From: Valencia hispanica
Lineage: Eukaryota > Chordata > Actinopteri > Cyprinodontiformes > Valenciidae
Direction: 5' to 3'
Assembly (NCBI GenBank): GCA_963556495.2
Contig: OY747702.1
Coordinates: 48,223,286-48,287,285 of the forward strand
Length of the DNA: 64,000 nt
The notes below the pieces were generated by a model, which worked only from the letters and a program-made list of their open reading frames with translations, did not search any database and was not told the DNA's origin. The position numbers and the translations under genes were made by a program. This document shows, piece by piece, positions 45,441 through 59,213 of the stretch (position 1 is its first letter; every line of letters starts with the position of its first letter).

Positions 45441-45739
45441 CACCACCTATTCGTTTATGCCCATTAAGTGGTTTACTTATTGGAGCGGTGGATGCTAGCT
45501 GGTGATTGACGCTCTATGTTGGTTTCTTTAGGTGTTGCAGTTGAATAGCATGAGGCCGCTGACACTGCGTAGATATGTGTAGGTGTGTGTGTGTGTGTCC
45601 CGCTGGAAGCCGAGGCTGCCATGTCCCTGTGATCCATATGGTCATTGTCAGAGGACTGGCAAGCACTCAGTCAACCCCATATCATTTTTGCTTGCTCCCC
45701 TCTCTGGCAGCCAGGACAGGAGAAGAGAGGAGTAAGGTA

Positions 45740-45773
45740 GGGGGGATGGGGGGGGGGGGGGGGGGGGGGGGGG
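45740..45773. repeat. G-homopolymer tract
   Basis: GGGGGGAT is followed by about 26 consecutive G. It could form G-quadruplexes and is a likely site of length error in assembly. Confidence 0.9.
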
Positions 45774-48700
45774 TTTGTTTGCTTGCTTGCCTGCTTTGTT
45801 TTATTTAGAGGGTTTTGCTGATCACAGTAGAGACTAGCCTAGAAATGTGACAGCGTTGTGCAGGGCAGACTGGATTCCTGAATCAGCATGAGACTTCCTG
45901 TTGGGGCTAAAAGTAGGGGGGCAGGCAGGCACCAGGATCTTTAACTCTTTAAATGTCCCAAAAGTACTGTTGATTAAAAGAAGCACTGGTTACTTTAGCG
46001 TAGCTGTAGCTGTATAAACCGATTAACTGCTGTTTGCGAGAATGCACTGGCTCCCTGAGCAAGCTGTAGCACCTCCATCACCCACATCTTACCATGGAAT
46101 ATGTGTATATCTAATCAATATCAATGAATAGCTATTCCCGGAGCCTTCTGACTCCTCTTCATTTTTGTGGGTGTGTGTGGGTGTTTTCAACAGTGCTTGT
46201 GCACTTATTGCTTTTATTTCACTGCCATATCAGCTGTTATTTTGGTAACACTAAAGAAAGAGGTACATACATTTCAAACGGATCCGAACAGTGGACAGTT
46301 ATTTTAAAACAGTTTTCTTGTTTATGTGAAGGTGTTGGTGGTACACTTGCATGTAAGGCAGTTCATTGGACTTCATTGCATCACTCCGTACAACACCACC
46401 TACTGGCCAGCAAGTTTAAAATAAGAAAAATGTCCCAATACGCAAAATTGGCCAAGCATCTCAAGAACATCATTCCAGTCCTTCAGTAGTGTAAGACCTA
46501 TGCAAGAGACAAAAATCTATTTATCCTTATAAATACTGGTATATAGTCGCATGATCTCTTCTTTTTTTGGGTCATACACTGATCTAAACATTAAATTATA
46601 ACTATAATTATAATTAGGTCAGGCGAATGGCACATGATCTTTCCTGTTAAGATGTTTCACATTAAAAGCCTTTCTGTGCCTCGCAGGCCCTAATCTCCGA
46701 GATAGGTTTTTAATTTTGCACATCTGCGGGCGATGTGTAGTTAATTTTACAGTAATTCACTTTCGCTTGATAAAATCCAAAAGATGAAATGATGGGAGCT
46801 GCTTGGTAAATGAGAGGAGTTTTACTCAATGAATCATAAGGGGGGGAGACTGTAGATGTGACGCTGTTATCTACAGATTGGGCTTAAATTGTAATTTCAT
46901 TACCTCTAGTACCAACTGTCTGTCTGCAAATGCAAACTATTACATTACTTAACAAATAGCTTTTATTTTACGTACTGTAGCTCCCTCGGAGCCTCGCTCT
47001 GTCGAAACAGTGACTGAAGGACGTCAGACACAGATGACTCCTTATGGATGCATTAGAATGCATCACCGTCACCTGATGGTGTTTGGTAGGGGTCGCTTTG
47101 TGCATAATAAAGCTGTTTTGCCTGTGAGTGTATACGCAGCATAAATGAATGTCCACAGTTTCCATTCAGTTTTGAGTTAAAATTATTTAAGAGTGCTCCT
47201 CATAAAATTGAGCATGAGCATTTCCTCATGTAACTCATCCTTCAGACAACCAAATACCCCTCATGCTGTCATCCATTTTTTCTGTGTGTGTGTGTGTGTG
47301 TGTGTTGAGGACATTTGGCGGAGCAGTGCGTTTCTTACCATGTGTAGCTGCTCTGAGTGCCATCTCTGTCTAATGCATTATCCAAGCAACCCTTCAGCCA
47401 TTTGGTCTGGCCTCTCATTTCTGTGTGTGGGTGTGTGTGTGTGGTGTTTTGAAGCATTCTTAGTTTCTGTCGCTCCGCTCCTGTCTTACGCTTCCTTTCT
47501 CTTCCTCCACTCTTTCTTCAAACATTATACAAATCAGAGGTTTAATTTTTTTTCTCTCTCTCGCATCGCTTTCAAAATGATGCATCAATACGTAGCATCT
47601 TTCTGTTCTGATGCAGTTTGCCAGCATTCAAGCGAGGCATCATCATACATGTATTTGGAGGGAAACCCAACATATGTTTATGCAAAATAAAAGCTAGAGC
47701 AAATCGATTGGCGTTCTTAAAGACCGGAACTGTGTGCTTTACACATATTCAACAAAAAATATATATATCGAGGTTATAACAGTAGGTTGAATTCATCCTC
47801 TCTTCTATTAAGTCACTCCAGATATGTTTTTGTAAATTCAAAAATAAGTACAGACTGTTCCCATTTACTGGACCAGATAGAACGGTTTCTACTGACATGG
47901 ATTCATTCCAATCTGCTTTGTGAATTCAGTACAAAAAAACAAAAACAAGTTATGGAAGCAAAAAACAGGAGATTGCGCTGCTTCATGCATGTTTGAATCA
48001 CATGACTTCCTGTCCCCACACTGATTAGACAGCTAACGTTATCCAGACCTATGTCTGCCTAATGTACACTAAGCAGTTGTTTTAAACCCATCTTTAAACA
48101 TGTCCTTCCTTCTATTACCAGTCATTTCTCTAAATCAAAGTTTTACACACAGAGTTGAGAGAAACAGAAAGCGCAGATCTGAAGTTTCTGAGACAGAAAG
48201 ATAAAGAAGAGAGGTGCATCATGGATGTAAACACTACAAGTAGTCCCAACTTAATATCACACATTTTTATTGCGCTGTTGGTATAACATCTCTACTCTGG
48301 ACTTGTTTTCAGGGATTTCATTACTTTGCTCTGTGTGTCTTTGCGTTTGGTGTAATATTCATTCAGAATGTAGCACATCTTTTTGCAGCTCAGATATAAA
48401 TCAAACCTTTAAATCATTACCTTACTTTCTTAGATTGTAACGGGGAGAACTGCAGGGAATGAAAGACGATGTTTCATTGCATGTTCCACATGAATTTAAA
48501 GAGGAACACATTTTATTCAAAAATAAATCACCCATATTGTGGTTGTTTGTACTTCTATCCAGTATTAACTAAGTTATTTGATCATGTAAATATATTTATG
48601 TTGTATTCTGTCCGTCCTAAGTTTGGGCTCTGGTGATTGTTGGGGCTAATTTTGAATATGTGTGTTGACTGATCAGCAGGCTGTAAACTGCTGAGCAAAC

Positions 48701-49162
48701 AGACCCAGTGGTACATTAAAAATCCAGGGCTAAATTCTAATAAAAAAGGTCTTAGTTATATAAATAGTTCAAAATAAGAAAGCGCTCACAATAAAATTAA
48801 TTACAGTATACCTGGAGTGTGGATGAAAGTTATGACACTTATGGTCATAAAGAGATCCAAAATTCCCAGTCTTATTTAAAAAACAATTTGTAGCACACAA
48901 TAAACATAAGAAATCAAATCTTTAAAGAAAATTTCAAAGTAACGCAACCTCTGTTAAATAAAATCTGTAATCATCAGTGATCAGAGAAATTACAGATGAG
49001 CTTTTAAATCATTTCATAACGTATAGGGATTGTTTGAATTGTTTAAATTCTGATGTTTACATGAGTTGGGTGATTCTTCATAAGGGTTCAGCTCTTCTTA
49101 AAATAACAAGAAAAAGCTGCATTTAAGTTTTATGTTCAGGGAGTTTTCACAACAGAATGAAG
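45774..49162. other. intron sequence with no recognised element
   Basis: About 3.4 kb of intron with a (TG)n near 47283-47304. A frame at 46124-46489 contains no known domain. ACCACCTACTGGCCAGC near 46394 resembles text in fish repeats but is too short to assign. Confidence 0.5.
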
Positions 49163-49774
49163 CCTAGTTTATGCTTCTCCGTCAGCAAGTTTGCACGTTT
49201 TGAGACATTTTCCTTTTATACTTCTCTGTTGGTGTCAGTGTTACAATGCAATTCTCTGCCAGGACAGCAGGGGGTGTAGACCTTTTCTGGTGGTTCTACC
49301 TACCATTGCAGTGACGTCTCTGGTTGATGACAGTTTATTTACTTCCGCTTGAAAACGCACATCCACTCAAGGAGCAATGGCCGACAGAGAGCGAGTTTTG
49401 ATTAAGCTGGAAAGCTTTTTTTCAGAAGTGCAGCTCATTGAATACTCTAAAAACACATGTACGCGGTCTGGTTTATTGTTTTCTACTCCTAGTGTTCAAA
49501 ATCACCAAAAGACCATATTAGATAAAGTGGCCTTGCAATATAAAACATCTAAAGGCCAAAAGCTGCATTAACTACTAATTACATTGACTATAGAGCACCA
49601 TTCTGGTGAAATGATCGGGGGCTGATGTTGGGCTGACGAATCACAGACATGCGATTCGTCTCTATTGGGCTCTACTCCGTCTGTCGTTGCGTGACTGTTG
49701 AAGAGCCCTTGCGTTGATGGATAATGGTGCAGCGTGTCTCCACACCTCCGCAAACGGAGAAGCATAAACTAGGG
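49163..49774. mobile_element. PIF/Harbinger-like MITE with TIRs
   Basis: Left end CCTAGTTTATGCTTCTCCGT; the right end AACGGAGAAGCATAAACTAGG is its inverse (here 21 bases shown in part as AACGGAGAAGCATAAACTAG). The interior holds a + strand frame, MADRERVLIKLESFFSEVQL..., opening at 49377 after GAGCAATGG and ending at 49571, perhaps a relic of the element's own DNA-binding protein. Target duplication was not clear. Confidence 0.72.
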
Positions 49775-50995
49775 TTGACACTAATAGTACCAAAAGAAGA
49801 TTGTGTTTGGTTAGGGTTAACTTGCATAATGTGTTTGTGCTCAACTTTGTAAAAAAAAAACTATATTTTCAGACACGTAACTACCTAAAATAGAGGGCGT
49901 ACACAACCTAATTGTTCTGTAGTTCTCCAAAAAGTCAATTTAACTACCAAGCTAACAAACCCCTAATCTTTCTACCTTGTTTTTATTTTATTGTGGTATG
50001 CAGTATAGTCTTATTTCCAAACTGCAGACCCCTGGCTCCCGTCTGCTGTACTAAAAATCTCCTGTTCTTCTTTATCATTTTTGAGACTGAACTTAAGAAG
50101 ATGGAAATAATTGGTTGCCTTTGCCCTGCCCTTGTCTGAAGGTTCTGGGGAAAATTAAGCTGTTTATTTAGACTGAAGATCTTTAGATGTCTATCTGCTG
50201 CAGGTGTGATTCAGACAAGTTTTAAACTCTCATAGAACCCTTCTTCAAAAACTTCCATATGTATCTTTCATTTCAAAGCTTTTGCTTTTAACTTTTAAAT
50301 TCAGTATTAAATTTATCATGGGGGACTTTGAAGATTTACATTAAAACCAGGTCGTCTGATCTATGCTATACCTATTTAGTTAATTTTTAAGCAGAAGAAA
50401 AACCTGTAAAATTCAATATTTATGAAATGAAACAATACCCTAAACAGATACTTGCATCTTGAGATGAATTCTTAAAGCAAGACATTTTAAACATCTAACA
50501 GGACCATTTTCTGTTATCACATACCATAGTTTAAAGGTTTGCCTTTACTATTTCCCCTGCCTTAAGCTCAAGACACACTAGTTCAGACATGCAAGGGGAG
50601 AACAAAGCAAATGTTTTGTTGTGTCTTGCACTAAAGTGAGGTTTAAGTCTGAAGACATCAGTGTTAAATACAAGCTAATTTCTGCTTCAGAAAAAGGATT
50701 TGCTTTCTTTATAACACATTACAGCTGCAGCGCACCCTCCTTCAACACATTGCCCTTCAAGCTTTAACAGGGTTAGGTGGGTTAGGCTTTAATGGTTGCG
50801 TTTAACATCATTTGTTTCAACGTCAATATGGACATAGAAAAAGCTGAGACACCCTCATTAAAGGGAAGAGAAGGTGATGCTTCTGAAACAGTAAAGACTT
50901 ATAGATACTAGATTCATGTTTGAAATTTTAATAATCTACAGTGAATCATACAATGAATATATTGTGCAAAATGCATCTTTGGCATTATCCCTGTG

Positions 50996-50997
<2 letters not shown>
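49775..50997. other. intron sequence with no recognised element
   Basis: AT-rich intron. I see nothing in it. Confidence 0.55.

Positions 50998-51046
<49 letters not shown>
50998..51046. repeat. (TA)n microsatellite
   Basis: About 24 TA units, directly followed by a Tc1 relic. Confidence 0.95.
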
Positions 51047-51048
<2 letters not shown>

Positions 51049-51054
51049 CATTTA

Positions 51055-51520
51055 AACATGACCTTTAGTCAAACATTTTGGTTATCCTTTTACAAGCTTC
51101 CCACAGTAGTTTGCTGTAATTTTGGTCCTTTCCTCTCGACAGAATTGGTGTAACTGTGTCCAATCTGAGGACTGCCTTGCTCACACACTTTTTCAGCTCT
51201 AACCACAAATTTTTTTTGGGATTGAGATCAAGACTTTGTGATTGCCACTCATAGCTTTATTTTTGCTGTCCTTAAGCCACTTTGTCTGTCATTTAGCAGC
51301 ATGATTAGGTCGAGTTGTCTATTGGCATTTATTTTGTGGAGTGGACCAGTCCCTCCTGCAGTAAAACACCCCTATAACATAAAATGATGGGACGGTGTTC
51401 TCAAATGAAGGTCCGTGAGTGTGTTTACAAACCGTAATCTGGTTTTTTGTCGTTTTTGGAGCAATGGCTTCTACCCTTCTAAATGGCCTTCAATCCCATA
51501 TCGTTAAAGGATTAAAAGGG
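51055..51520 (-). mobile_element. degenerate Tc1-type transposon
   Basis: Minus-strand text matches the same family as 22605: AAGCTTCCCACAGTAGTTTG (51095-51114), CTCTCGACAGAATTGGTGTA (51132-51151), TGGGATTGAGATCAAGACTT (51217-51236) and CCTTAAGCCACTTTGTCTGT (51270-51289). The frame is lost, and the N-terminal half is replaced by text I cannot align. Confidence 0.65.
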
Positions 51521-51859
51521 TTGGTCAAAACGTTTGTCAACATTTTTTGGTCAATTTTTTATCCCATTAAATTGCTCGTGCTCCACCTGTCTTGCTTCAT
51601 TATCTTCTGTTGAAATTTGACAACAAACAGGTGGATTAGTTTTTTTTTTTTTTTTTTTTGCTTCAGTGCTATACTCAGCTGAAGATTTTACAGTCAACAC
51701 AGCAAGGAACGCACTTTATTCTTCAGTAAACGTATTACACTATGTTATGCCCAAAGTAATCAAGCTATTGCATTAGCATCCTTAAGAGAATCACATATCG
51801 ATAATTTAAACATGTATAAATATATCATACTGGAAGCCATATGTCATAAAAATATCAGT
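51521..51859. other. intron sequence with a T tract
   Basis: A T20 run lies at about 51640-51659. Otherwise I see nothing. Confidence 0.55.
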
Positions 51860-52260
51860 CTGTGTTCCCAGAACGTCGAGGAAAGAAGCAACAGCGAGCC
51901 CTCTGCGAGTGCCTCTTATGTCGTGTCGATCCGGGCTGTGATGATGCAAGAGAGGATGGGATGCATTAGAGTGGGATTTGCAAAGAGGAAAAGAGGGGAA
52001 GCAGCGGGGGGGGAAAGAGGTGAAGAAATGAGATGTTTGGTGCAAAGAAAGGGATGAAGCAGTAAAGAAGAGGAAGGGAAATAGAGAAAGAAGGGGGAGG
52101 GAGGGAGAGCGGGGAGGAGGCTGTGCTCTGAAACAGCCCTGTGTGTTGCCATGGTGCTGCCTCAGTCAGAGCTGCACAGTAGCTTCGCTGCTCAGCTCGC
52201 TAATTACCACAGACTGCAGTGCTGATACGCAGGCGACCAAAAGCTTTCTGGTTTTCTGCA
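51860..52260 (+). promoter_or_regulatory. CpG-preserved segment, possible regulatory element or alternative first exon
   Basis: AACGTCGAGGAAAG, GCGAGCCCTCTGCGAGTG and TCGTGTCGATCCGGGC keep many CpG in an otherwise CpG-poor intron. A purine-rich stretch follows (52060-52125), then CCATGGTGCTGCC with a 25-codon frame that stops. It resembles the composition of 28190-28755 and 32640-33060. No splice-supported coding exon was found. Confidence 0.3.
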
Positions 52261-55200
52261 GGCGTATTTTGATCATCACATTCATACAGCTGTACTATTC
52301 AAAAATGAAATGATTTTTCACCAAAACAAAAATGTGAAATGGATGATATAAAAGCATCAACCGGTATATAAAACAATTAAAATGTGCTATTAGTATGTGA
52401 ATAGACTTATTCCACATTGATACCATTGCTCAGGGGTGTCAGCTCTGCCACTTGTATAAATAAGGAACACTTCTAGTCGAGAACGTTGCTGTGCAACAAG
52501 AGCCTGTACATCATGAGCAGCAGGCTTAAAAAAACCCACTATGGGCCATTGTGGGTTGATATTCACAGTTAAAATGTCCAATTATGTAATCAGCCAAATC
52601 CGAAGGCCTGCATATGTTCACTGGAACATCCGAACAGGCGGGAGCCAGGGATGGGAATAGAGAAACAGCTTGTATGACAGAAAGGATGCAAAAACTATTC
52701 ATGCATGTGGAATTAAGAAAAATAATTAACAACATCTTTACCTGTTAGGATTAACCACCTAAATCTCTTTACTGTCATAAAAATTTTTGCATGAAGATGT
52801 GAAATTGTATATTATTGCCTTGGATTTTTTTTTAAGCGTGTAAAGATGTAAAAATATGTTGTGTCTGGAAGGGTAAAATATATGCAGCTCATCAGACGAG
52901 ATGCTACATTATAATGATAATAACGATAACCTTTTTCCATTTCTATTCAAAACTTTGTTGGAAAACATCCGTAATCAGAGACGAATAAATATGTCCCGGT
53001 TTCACCTGTGTATATATTCTGGATCTAATCCCTGCGCCGTTTTATTTAAAAAACACAATCAAGGTTTGCATAATATGGTTAGAACTCTGACTCCTGTTGA
53101 CTTTTTCATCAAAACATGCCAAGTACTTCCTTTCTTGCTTCAAAATAAGAGCATAAAATGTACACACAACACCTTTTTTTAACTTAAATCACACTCCTTT
53201 ATACTCAGGGCTTCTAATAAAAAAATTTCCATAGTTAAGGTTTCCATAGAAGTTCAAGTTTAATATGGAAGTATTTGAAAACAATGATATGGTTGCCATT
53301 ATTCTAACCCAACTGTGAAAATTGTCAACTTTTAAAAAAAGACAAAAAAGTTAAATTAACACTTTAATAATAACTGAAACCACAAAGAAATCATGTAACA
53401 CAACGAATAATCAACAAGTTCCATCCAAACATCGAGGAAGCAAGCTGACGTTAGCCTAGCATGACTGCAGCAAAAGTCTCCATGTTCCAAGATCCTCAGC
53501 AGAGAAAGAGATGTGCATTTACTGAAGATTTTTTTTGTAGGTCCCTTCTTGCTGAGTCATATAGTCCTTTAGAAATAAATGATAAATGTTTCGGTTGAAG
53601 TGCTGTTAGAAGATCATAGCGGCTTTCTAAAACTAATTTGACCTCCTGCTGAGAAGAATGTCTAGAACCTCCCGGCAGACACAATATTGGTTGCTGTTGA
53701 AAAAAACCCGACCAACCAACCAACCAAATAAATACAACCTCAGCAGCAAAGTTTAATCGCAATCATGGATTCAATGTAACATCATATCTTTTTTTCCTCA
53801 ATTGTCATGGCAGATAATCATATGACATAGCTGCTAGTCACTAATTGGCAAAGTTATTTAGAAAAGGTTTAAAAGTTTAAAGTTAGTAAAGGAATAAAAC
53901 CTGCCACTTCAGCCTGGCTCCTCTGATTACATAAACATCCTCAACAAGAGAACTGAAGTTTCATTGTCTGTAATTGAATTCCCATGTGATAAAATATCTA
54001 ATAATCTCACTTTATTAAACAAAATTATGAGATGGTCCAGTTCATAAATTAGAATATGTAAATGCACTCTTTTTAAACAGGCAAGGTTGAAATAAAAGCA
54101 TCCCATAAATCCAATATATAATTAAAAAAAACTATTTTAATAAAATTGGAAGGAATTACCTGTTAATTCAAGGTTTCTTAGAGCTCCTGATAGCTTAGTC
54201 CTGTTGCTGTGGGGTTTTTTTTTATCCACTTCAGTAGAGGAAAGCTAAAGTAACAGAGCTTTTGTTTCCATTGCTTAATATTTTGGAAATCAGCAGACAG
54301 AAGTGACGTCATATTATTGTTTAATTTGTCCGCCATCTTATCCAAGCATCTAAATCTCACAAAACAAGTGTTTGTTTATTTAATGCTTTGATTGCACCAA
54401 ACAGCCGAAAGGTTGCATTGACTCCCATTTAAACCATAGTGCCTAAAACAATACTAAATATTATGTTCAGTCAACATAATATAACATAATATACAGTCAA
54501 CTTTGACAGGCATTCATTGACATTTCAAGTCAGTATCTGTATTGTTGCTTCTTATGTGGTTGTTTTATGTAATGGTTGAAAAGAGAACAAAGCTTGAAAT
54601 TATCAGAAATTGGTAGTAGTAGGTTTTAGAGTATAATAAAATACCACTAAATGTGTGTTGTTCAGTTATTTCCTTCAGCTGCGAGCCTGAAGATTTGCAT
54701 TTCAAACCACCTTTTATCTTGATATCAACACAGTCTGGAACTGGGAGCGTTTGTGCATCTCGCTGTGTTCATTTCGTATCAGGATGGTCACAGTCCATTA
54801 CTTTTCGTCTCTGTCCAACTCAACAGTTGGACAGTTTGTTGTGTTTTGACAGCCAGCCGGTATACAGCGCTTAATCACATAAAACGATGTTAGAAGTCTG
54901 AGAGTATTAAAGGACAGAGTGTTTTCAGATCAGTGTGTCATCTCTCCGGTTCAGTAAGACGACTGCTCTGATCTTGGCTTAGCTGCGTTCTTTAGGGGCC
55001 TCTGAGTCTTTGCCCTCCACAATAGGGCTGAATCATTTGGCAACGGCTAAAGTGCTACGATCGTTTAAAACAATGCCCTGCTTTTTTTTTTTTTCTCCTT
55101 CTGTTTGGCACTAAATACACAAGCATATGGATAAATGTGCTCATGTATTCTTAACTATCAGAGGGAAACTAGAAGCATGGCTCTTGTTTTGTTGCGGCGC

Positions 55201-57344
55201 CTGTTGTCCTACTTACTGTAATTTTTCATCACTTTCAACACCTACACTTATTGTGAGCCAAAACTCACAAGTAAGGGTAGTGAATGGAGAGATGTGAGTG
55301 TGTGGGTGTTCCTGAGCAGAGCTTATGGAGAAGCATGAAGCCTCAACCAAGATGACAGCTCGATCTCTGCAGGTGAATGTAGAGACACGTGGAGCCCCCA
55401 AAAGACCATTGGGTCAAAGTTAGCTTTGCTGTGTTTACTTTAATGTGTTTTAAAATGAACCTCCAAGCATTCAAATATTTTTATCGGCATAGAAGTGTTT
55501 TGCAGCTGTCTCTAGCTTTGGATTTGTAAACCAGCCCTGTCTGAACAGTGGGTGATCTCGGCTTAAATAATGCAAAGTCACATCTAAGCAAGCAAACAGT
55601 GTGACTTTGCGAGGAAAGTCGTGTAGAAAGGCCACAACAGTTTAAGATCACCATTGAGGATTTTGCAACAGACCCGCTGTTTAATATTTAAAAAGAAGAC
55701 AAAAGGCATAAAATTGGGATGGTGAAGAGTTTGTTCTGGGCTGCTCTGGAAAGGAATGAGGAAAACAATGGTAACAAACTGACACGGAGCAGAGTTTCAT
55801 CTGGAATAAGAACGACAATGTGTGTCTTTAATGGATTATAGTTTTAGGTTTATGGCCAGAGTCTATAAAGGTTGTCTGTGAAGTCAAAACATAGTGCTTA
55901 TTTAGCTCATTTAGAAGCCATAGAAGCACTTTAATTGCAATTCCAACATAGTTGTTTATTTTGAATTTTTGGGTCATTAAGCTTCTGTCCTTGTTTCCTT
56001 TCTTGTGTGTTGGCATGTCTGAAAAATGCTTTTAACGTGGATCTAGACATGAGTCAGTATGAAATTCTAATGATATGAAAACCTTGAATAAAAATAAATT
56101 GTTTTTACTACATCATGGAATTAATTGAAGGATTTAAAACAAACCTTGATGATATTATCTAATTGCTTTTTTTGCCAGGCAGCTTTTAGTTTGTCAACTT
56201 AAGTTTTAAAACCGTGCTACTTTAGTAAGAGTGAGAGGTCACACGCAATATTCTCTAAAAGCTGAATTTGTTTTTCCTTTGAGTATAAAAAAAATTGTTT
56301 CATTCTTTATGCTCTGGTTACTCTTGAACTTTCACTGGCATCTCATTAAAAGGACTTGGTCAATGATACTGTCAAAACTTTTAGCTTTTTTGAAGCTGTA
56401 ATAAAAAAAAACTGAATTACTTGATGCTGGTAAATGACCTGTTCCTACATGGGTCTAAGTGTAAAGATATTAAGCAATTATTTTTAAACCCTCAGGTCCC
56501 GGCATGCATATAGAGTAAATTTATCCTTTAGTACAGTGCCTCTGTATTGGGATGAGGGGTGTAAAAATGTACATTTTCCTTGATCTTATGCCTTATTTTT
56601 ATGATTACCTAACAATCTTAAGCCTAAGGTCCAAATACACAAGCTATGTCTGGCCGCATGTGGTCATTAGAAGCTAAATTAATTAGAAAATGAAGTCTTG
56701 TACCCTGCCATGTCAGCCACTCCAACCATTTGGGATATTGAGTTGAGTGAATCCACATCATTAGTGCAGACAGAGCATCTGCATGGCGCATCATTAGATT
56801 AAACTGGATTATCATAAAATCAATGCTGAAACATCAGCGTAGCGTTCACATCTGTAGCAGAGTATATTGTTTGTTTCCGAGTTGCTCTGCCAGATATCTT
56901 GAAAATCAGCATGTCGGCTTCGTTTGAGATCACGTTAGATATGCTATAGCCTCAGATGCATAGAAAGGTGATGCCTTACTCTCTTGGCACCACATGTCTT
57001 CACGTGGCATAGAAACGCAAGAAGGATATGCAGTCGTGTGAGGGGGTGTAAAATGTTTTTGTACAGTAGCTGAACCAGAGCTTCTCTGAAATGATTTAGG
57101 CACCCGTCATTTATTCTTAATTATTGCTTTAGCATATGAGGGTTATGTTTTTTATAAAAGTGATATGTTAGAGATGAGATGTAGGCTTGTTCCACTTAAA
57201 GACGTTTTTCTGGATTGTCTTAACATTTCAAAACTCAGATGGATTTACAGTCTTGACATAAAAAGAGAACCATGAATACCATCTCCATCTTCTGCAACAC
57301 TTAGCTTCATCATTACATCTTGACACCCATAAACAGTATCAATG
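52261..57344. other. 5-kb intron stretch with no recognised element
   Basis: AT-rich throughout. The short GGTCCAGTTCATAAATTAGA near 54034-54053 resembles GGTCCAGTTCATAAATTTAC near 29874 and may mark a dispersed repeat. T-rich runs lie near 55082-55094. No gene was seen on either strand. Confidence 0.55.
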
Positions 57345-58447
57345 TAAAGTGCTAACAAAAAGTGTTTGCACCTCATAGATTTCTTCTGTTTTTGCATCTC
57401 CATCTCAAGGCACTTTACAAGAAAAGTCATTTCAATTCAATCATAGATTCAATCGAATCAGTTTATAGGTTTTCTATTTAAGGAATCGCAGCAGATTGCA
57501 TCGAGTCAATTTACATTGCAACTAAATGTTTCTGGTTTTTAAACACATTTTAATATAAGCCAAAGATGATTTCATTTCTTAAGGGAAAAACCTACCCAAA
57601 ACAACATGAAGCTTTATGAAAAAGTATTTGCCCGCTTTGTTAAATCATGAATTAACTATGATTAAACCTCTTTTTTCAATTTGATTAGCCACACTTCATT
57701 GCTGGACCATGAGAGTTGAGAATTTGCTTAAATTAGCTTCTATTAGTCTAGAAAGATTTGTAAACCCATGTCTAAGGCTTTGAGACTCGAGCGAACCACA
57801 GTGAGAGCGATTATCCACAAGAGGATCAGAGATGAACCTTCCCAGGGTTTGCCGACTTACCAAAAATATCAGAGCACTTCAAAGAAATGAATTCTTCCCT
57901 ATGCTATGAAATCGTGAAGAAGAGTCTCTGTTTGCCACCTTAAGCTTAAGCACACTTGAGTTATGCTGCAGAACAATGATCCAGAGCGCACCACCAAATC
58001 CAACTTTGAATGGCTAAAAAAACAAACACAAAAAAAACAACTAAAGGTTTTGGAGTAGTCTAGTCAAAGTCTGGACCTAATTCCAATTGAGATGGTATGG
58101 CATGACCCTGCTCATGCTGGAAAACCCTACAATGCGGCTGAATTAAACACATTTTGCAAATAATAGTGGGCTAATAGTTCTTCACAATGATATAAAAGAG
58201 TAATAGCAAATAATTTGAAATGCTTCAACCAGATGCAACTAAGTTTAGGGGAGCAATCCTTTTTTCAAATAGGACCAAGCTGGTTTGGGGAGTCCTTTTC
58301 TCCTTAATGAATGAAATCATTGTTTGAAAACTACATTTTGTTTTAGTTGAAGTCAAATAATACTCCATGACATTTAGATGTGAGGGGAAAAAAAACAGAA
58401 AACAGAACAAATCTGCAAGGGGGCAAATACTTGTTCACATATACTGT
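57345..58447 (+). mobile_element. Tc1-type transposon relic with both ends
   Basis: Left end TAAAGTGCTAACAAAAAGTG then TTTGCACC, and a right end that is the inverse of TACAGTATATGTGAACAAGT then ATTTGCCCCC, form a degenerate inverted pair with TA at both edges. The transposase text is shredded: GAGAGCGATTATCCACAAGA (57803-57822; HTH region), TGCAGAACAATGATCCAGAG (57967-57986; second catalytic region), TCAAAGTCTGGACCTAATTC (58064-58083). Near 57407-57500 a short CAAGGCACTTTACAAGAAAA segment looks like an L2-type tail inserted in it. Confidence 0.72.
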
Positions 58448-59213
58448 ACCAAGAATTCGATGTATTGTTTAAAGAGGAACATTTGTGCATAAATGGGACC
58501 AATCCGTTGTGAACACATCAGAATGGCAGCGATCTTTTTTTCTCCGTAACATCAGAGAGGAGTGGAGGTTCAGCAGCTTTTTGAGCTGAGAAGCAAAGGA
58601 TTTTAACTATCGGAGAGCGGAGAGCTGACATGCTGCAGTGACCTCTGCTGTAGAGGAAGAAGTGGGGGTGGAAATATGTGAAGCATACTGATGGCACACA
58701 TGACAGGCTTCCCTGCAGATTGGAGCTTAACCTCAGAAACAACATGACTCGAGCCTGTTGAGCCTCCTGGTGTTGGCTACGTGACCACGACACTGATTGC
58801 TGATGGAAATTACATTGAGCAGCAGGTTATTTTAATATTGCATTATGTGAGCAAGTCAGTATTTTTTTATGGGACTGGTTAGTTATACAGATAAATGTTA
58901 AAACCTTAAAGTCTGCTGTTGCCATGAGGCAGAGAAGCGGTAACTGTCGCCCTTTTGTTTGCAGCGTTTGAAAGGAATGACTCAGTCAGAAAAATAACAC
59001 TGAGGCACCACTTGTTATGCTGATTTATATACATGTGAAATACGCTATAGCAAAAAAAAATCACGCTTACAGTGTGAGATAAAGTTTTTAGACTAAAATA
59101 GCAGATCTGAAAGAATTTTGATGAAGTCAATTTATTTTAAGCTATCATGTGTGGCTGCCTTCCCCACATCCCACCCCTCTGTTTTAAATGCACATTATAA
59201 CAACACGCATCAA
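58448..59213. other. intron sequence with no recognised element
   Basis: Plain intron leading into the GC-rich block. I see nothing in it. Confidence 0.55.

Noticed and set aside
47193..47690. 165-codon + strand frame with Cys/Val repeats
   Set aside because: It spans (TG)n microsatellites and T-rich text. It has no domain and no splice context.
51812..52057. Possible PDZ-linker exon starting after TGTTCCCAG (51869)
   Set aside because: The acceptor-like site is followed by an Arg/Gly-rich frame unlike any DLG sequence, and there is no donor in phase. Kept only as a CpG-rich patch.
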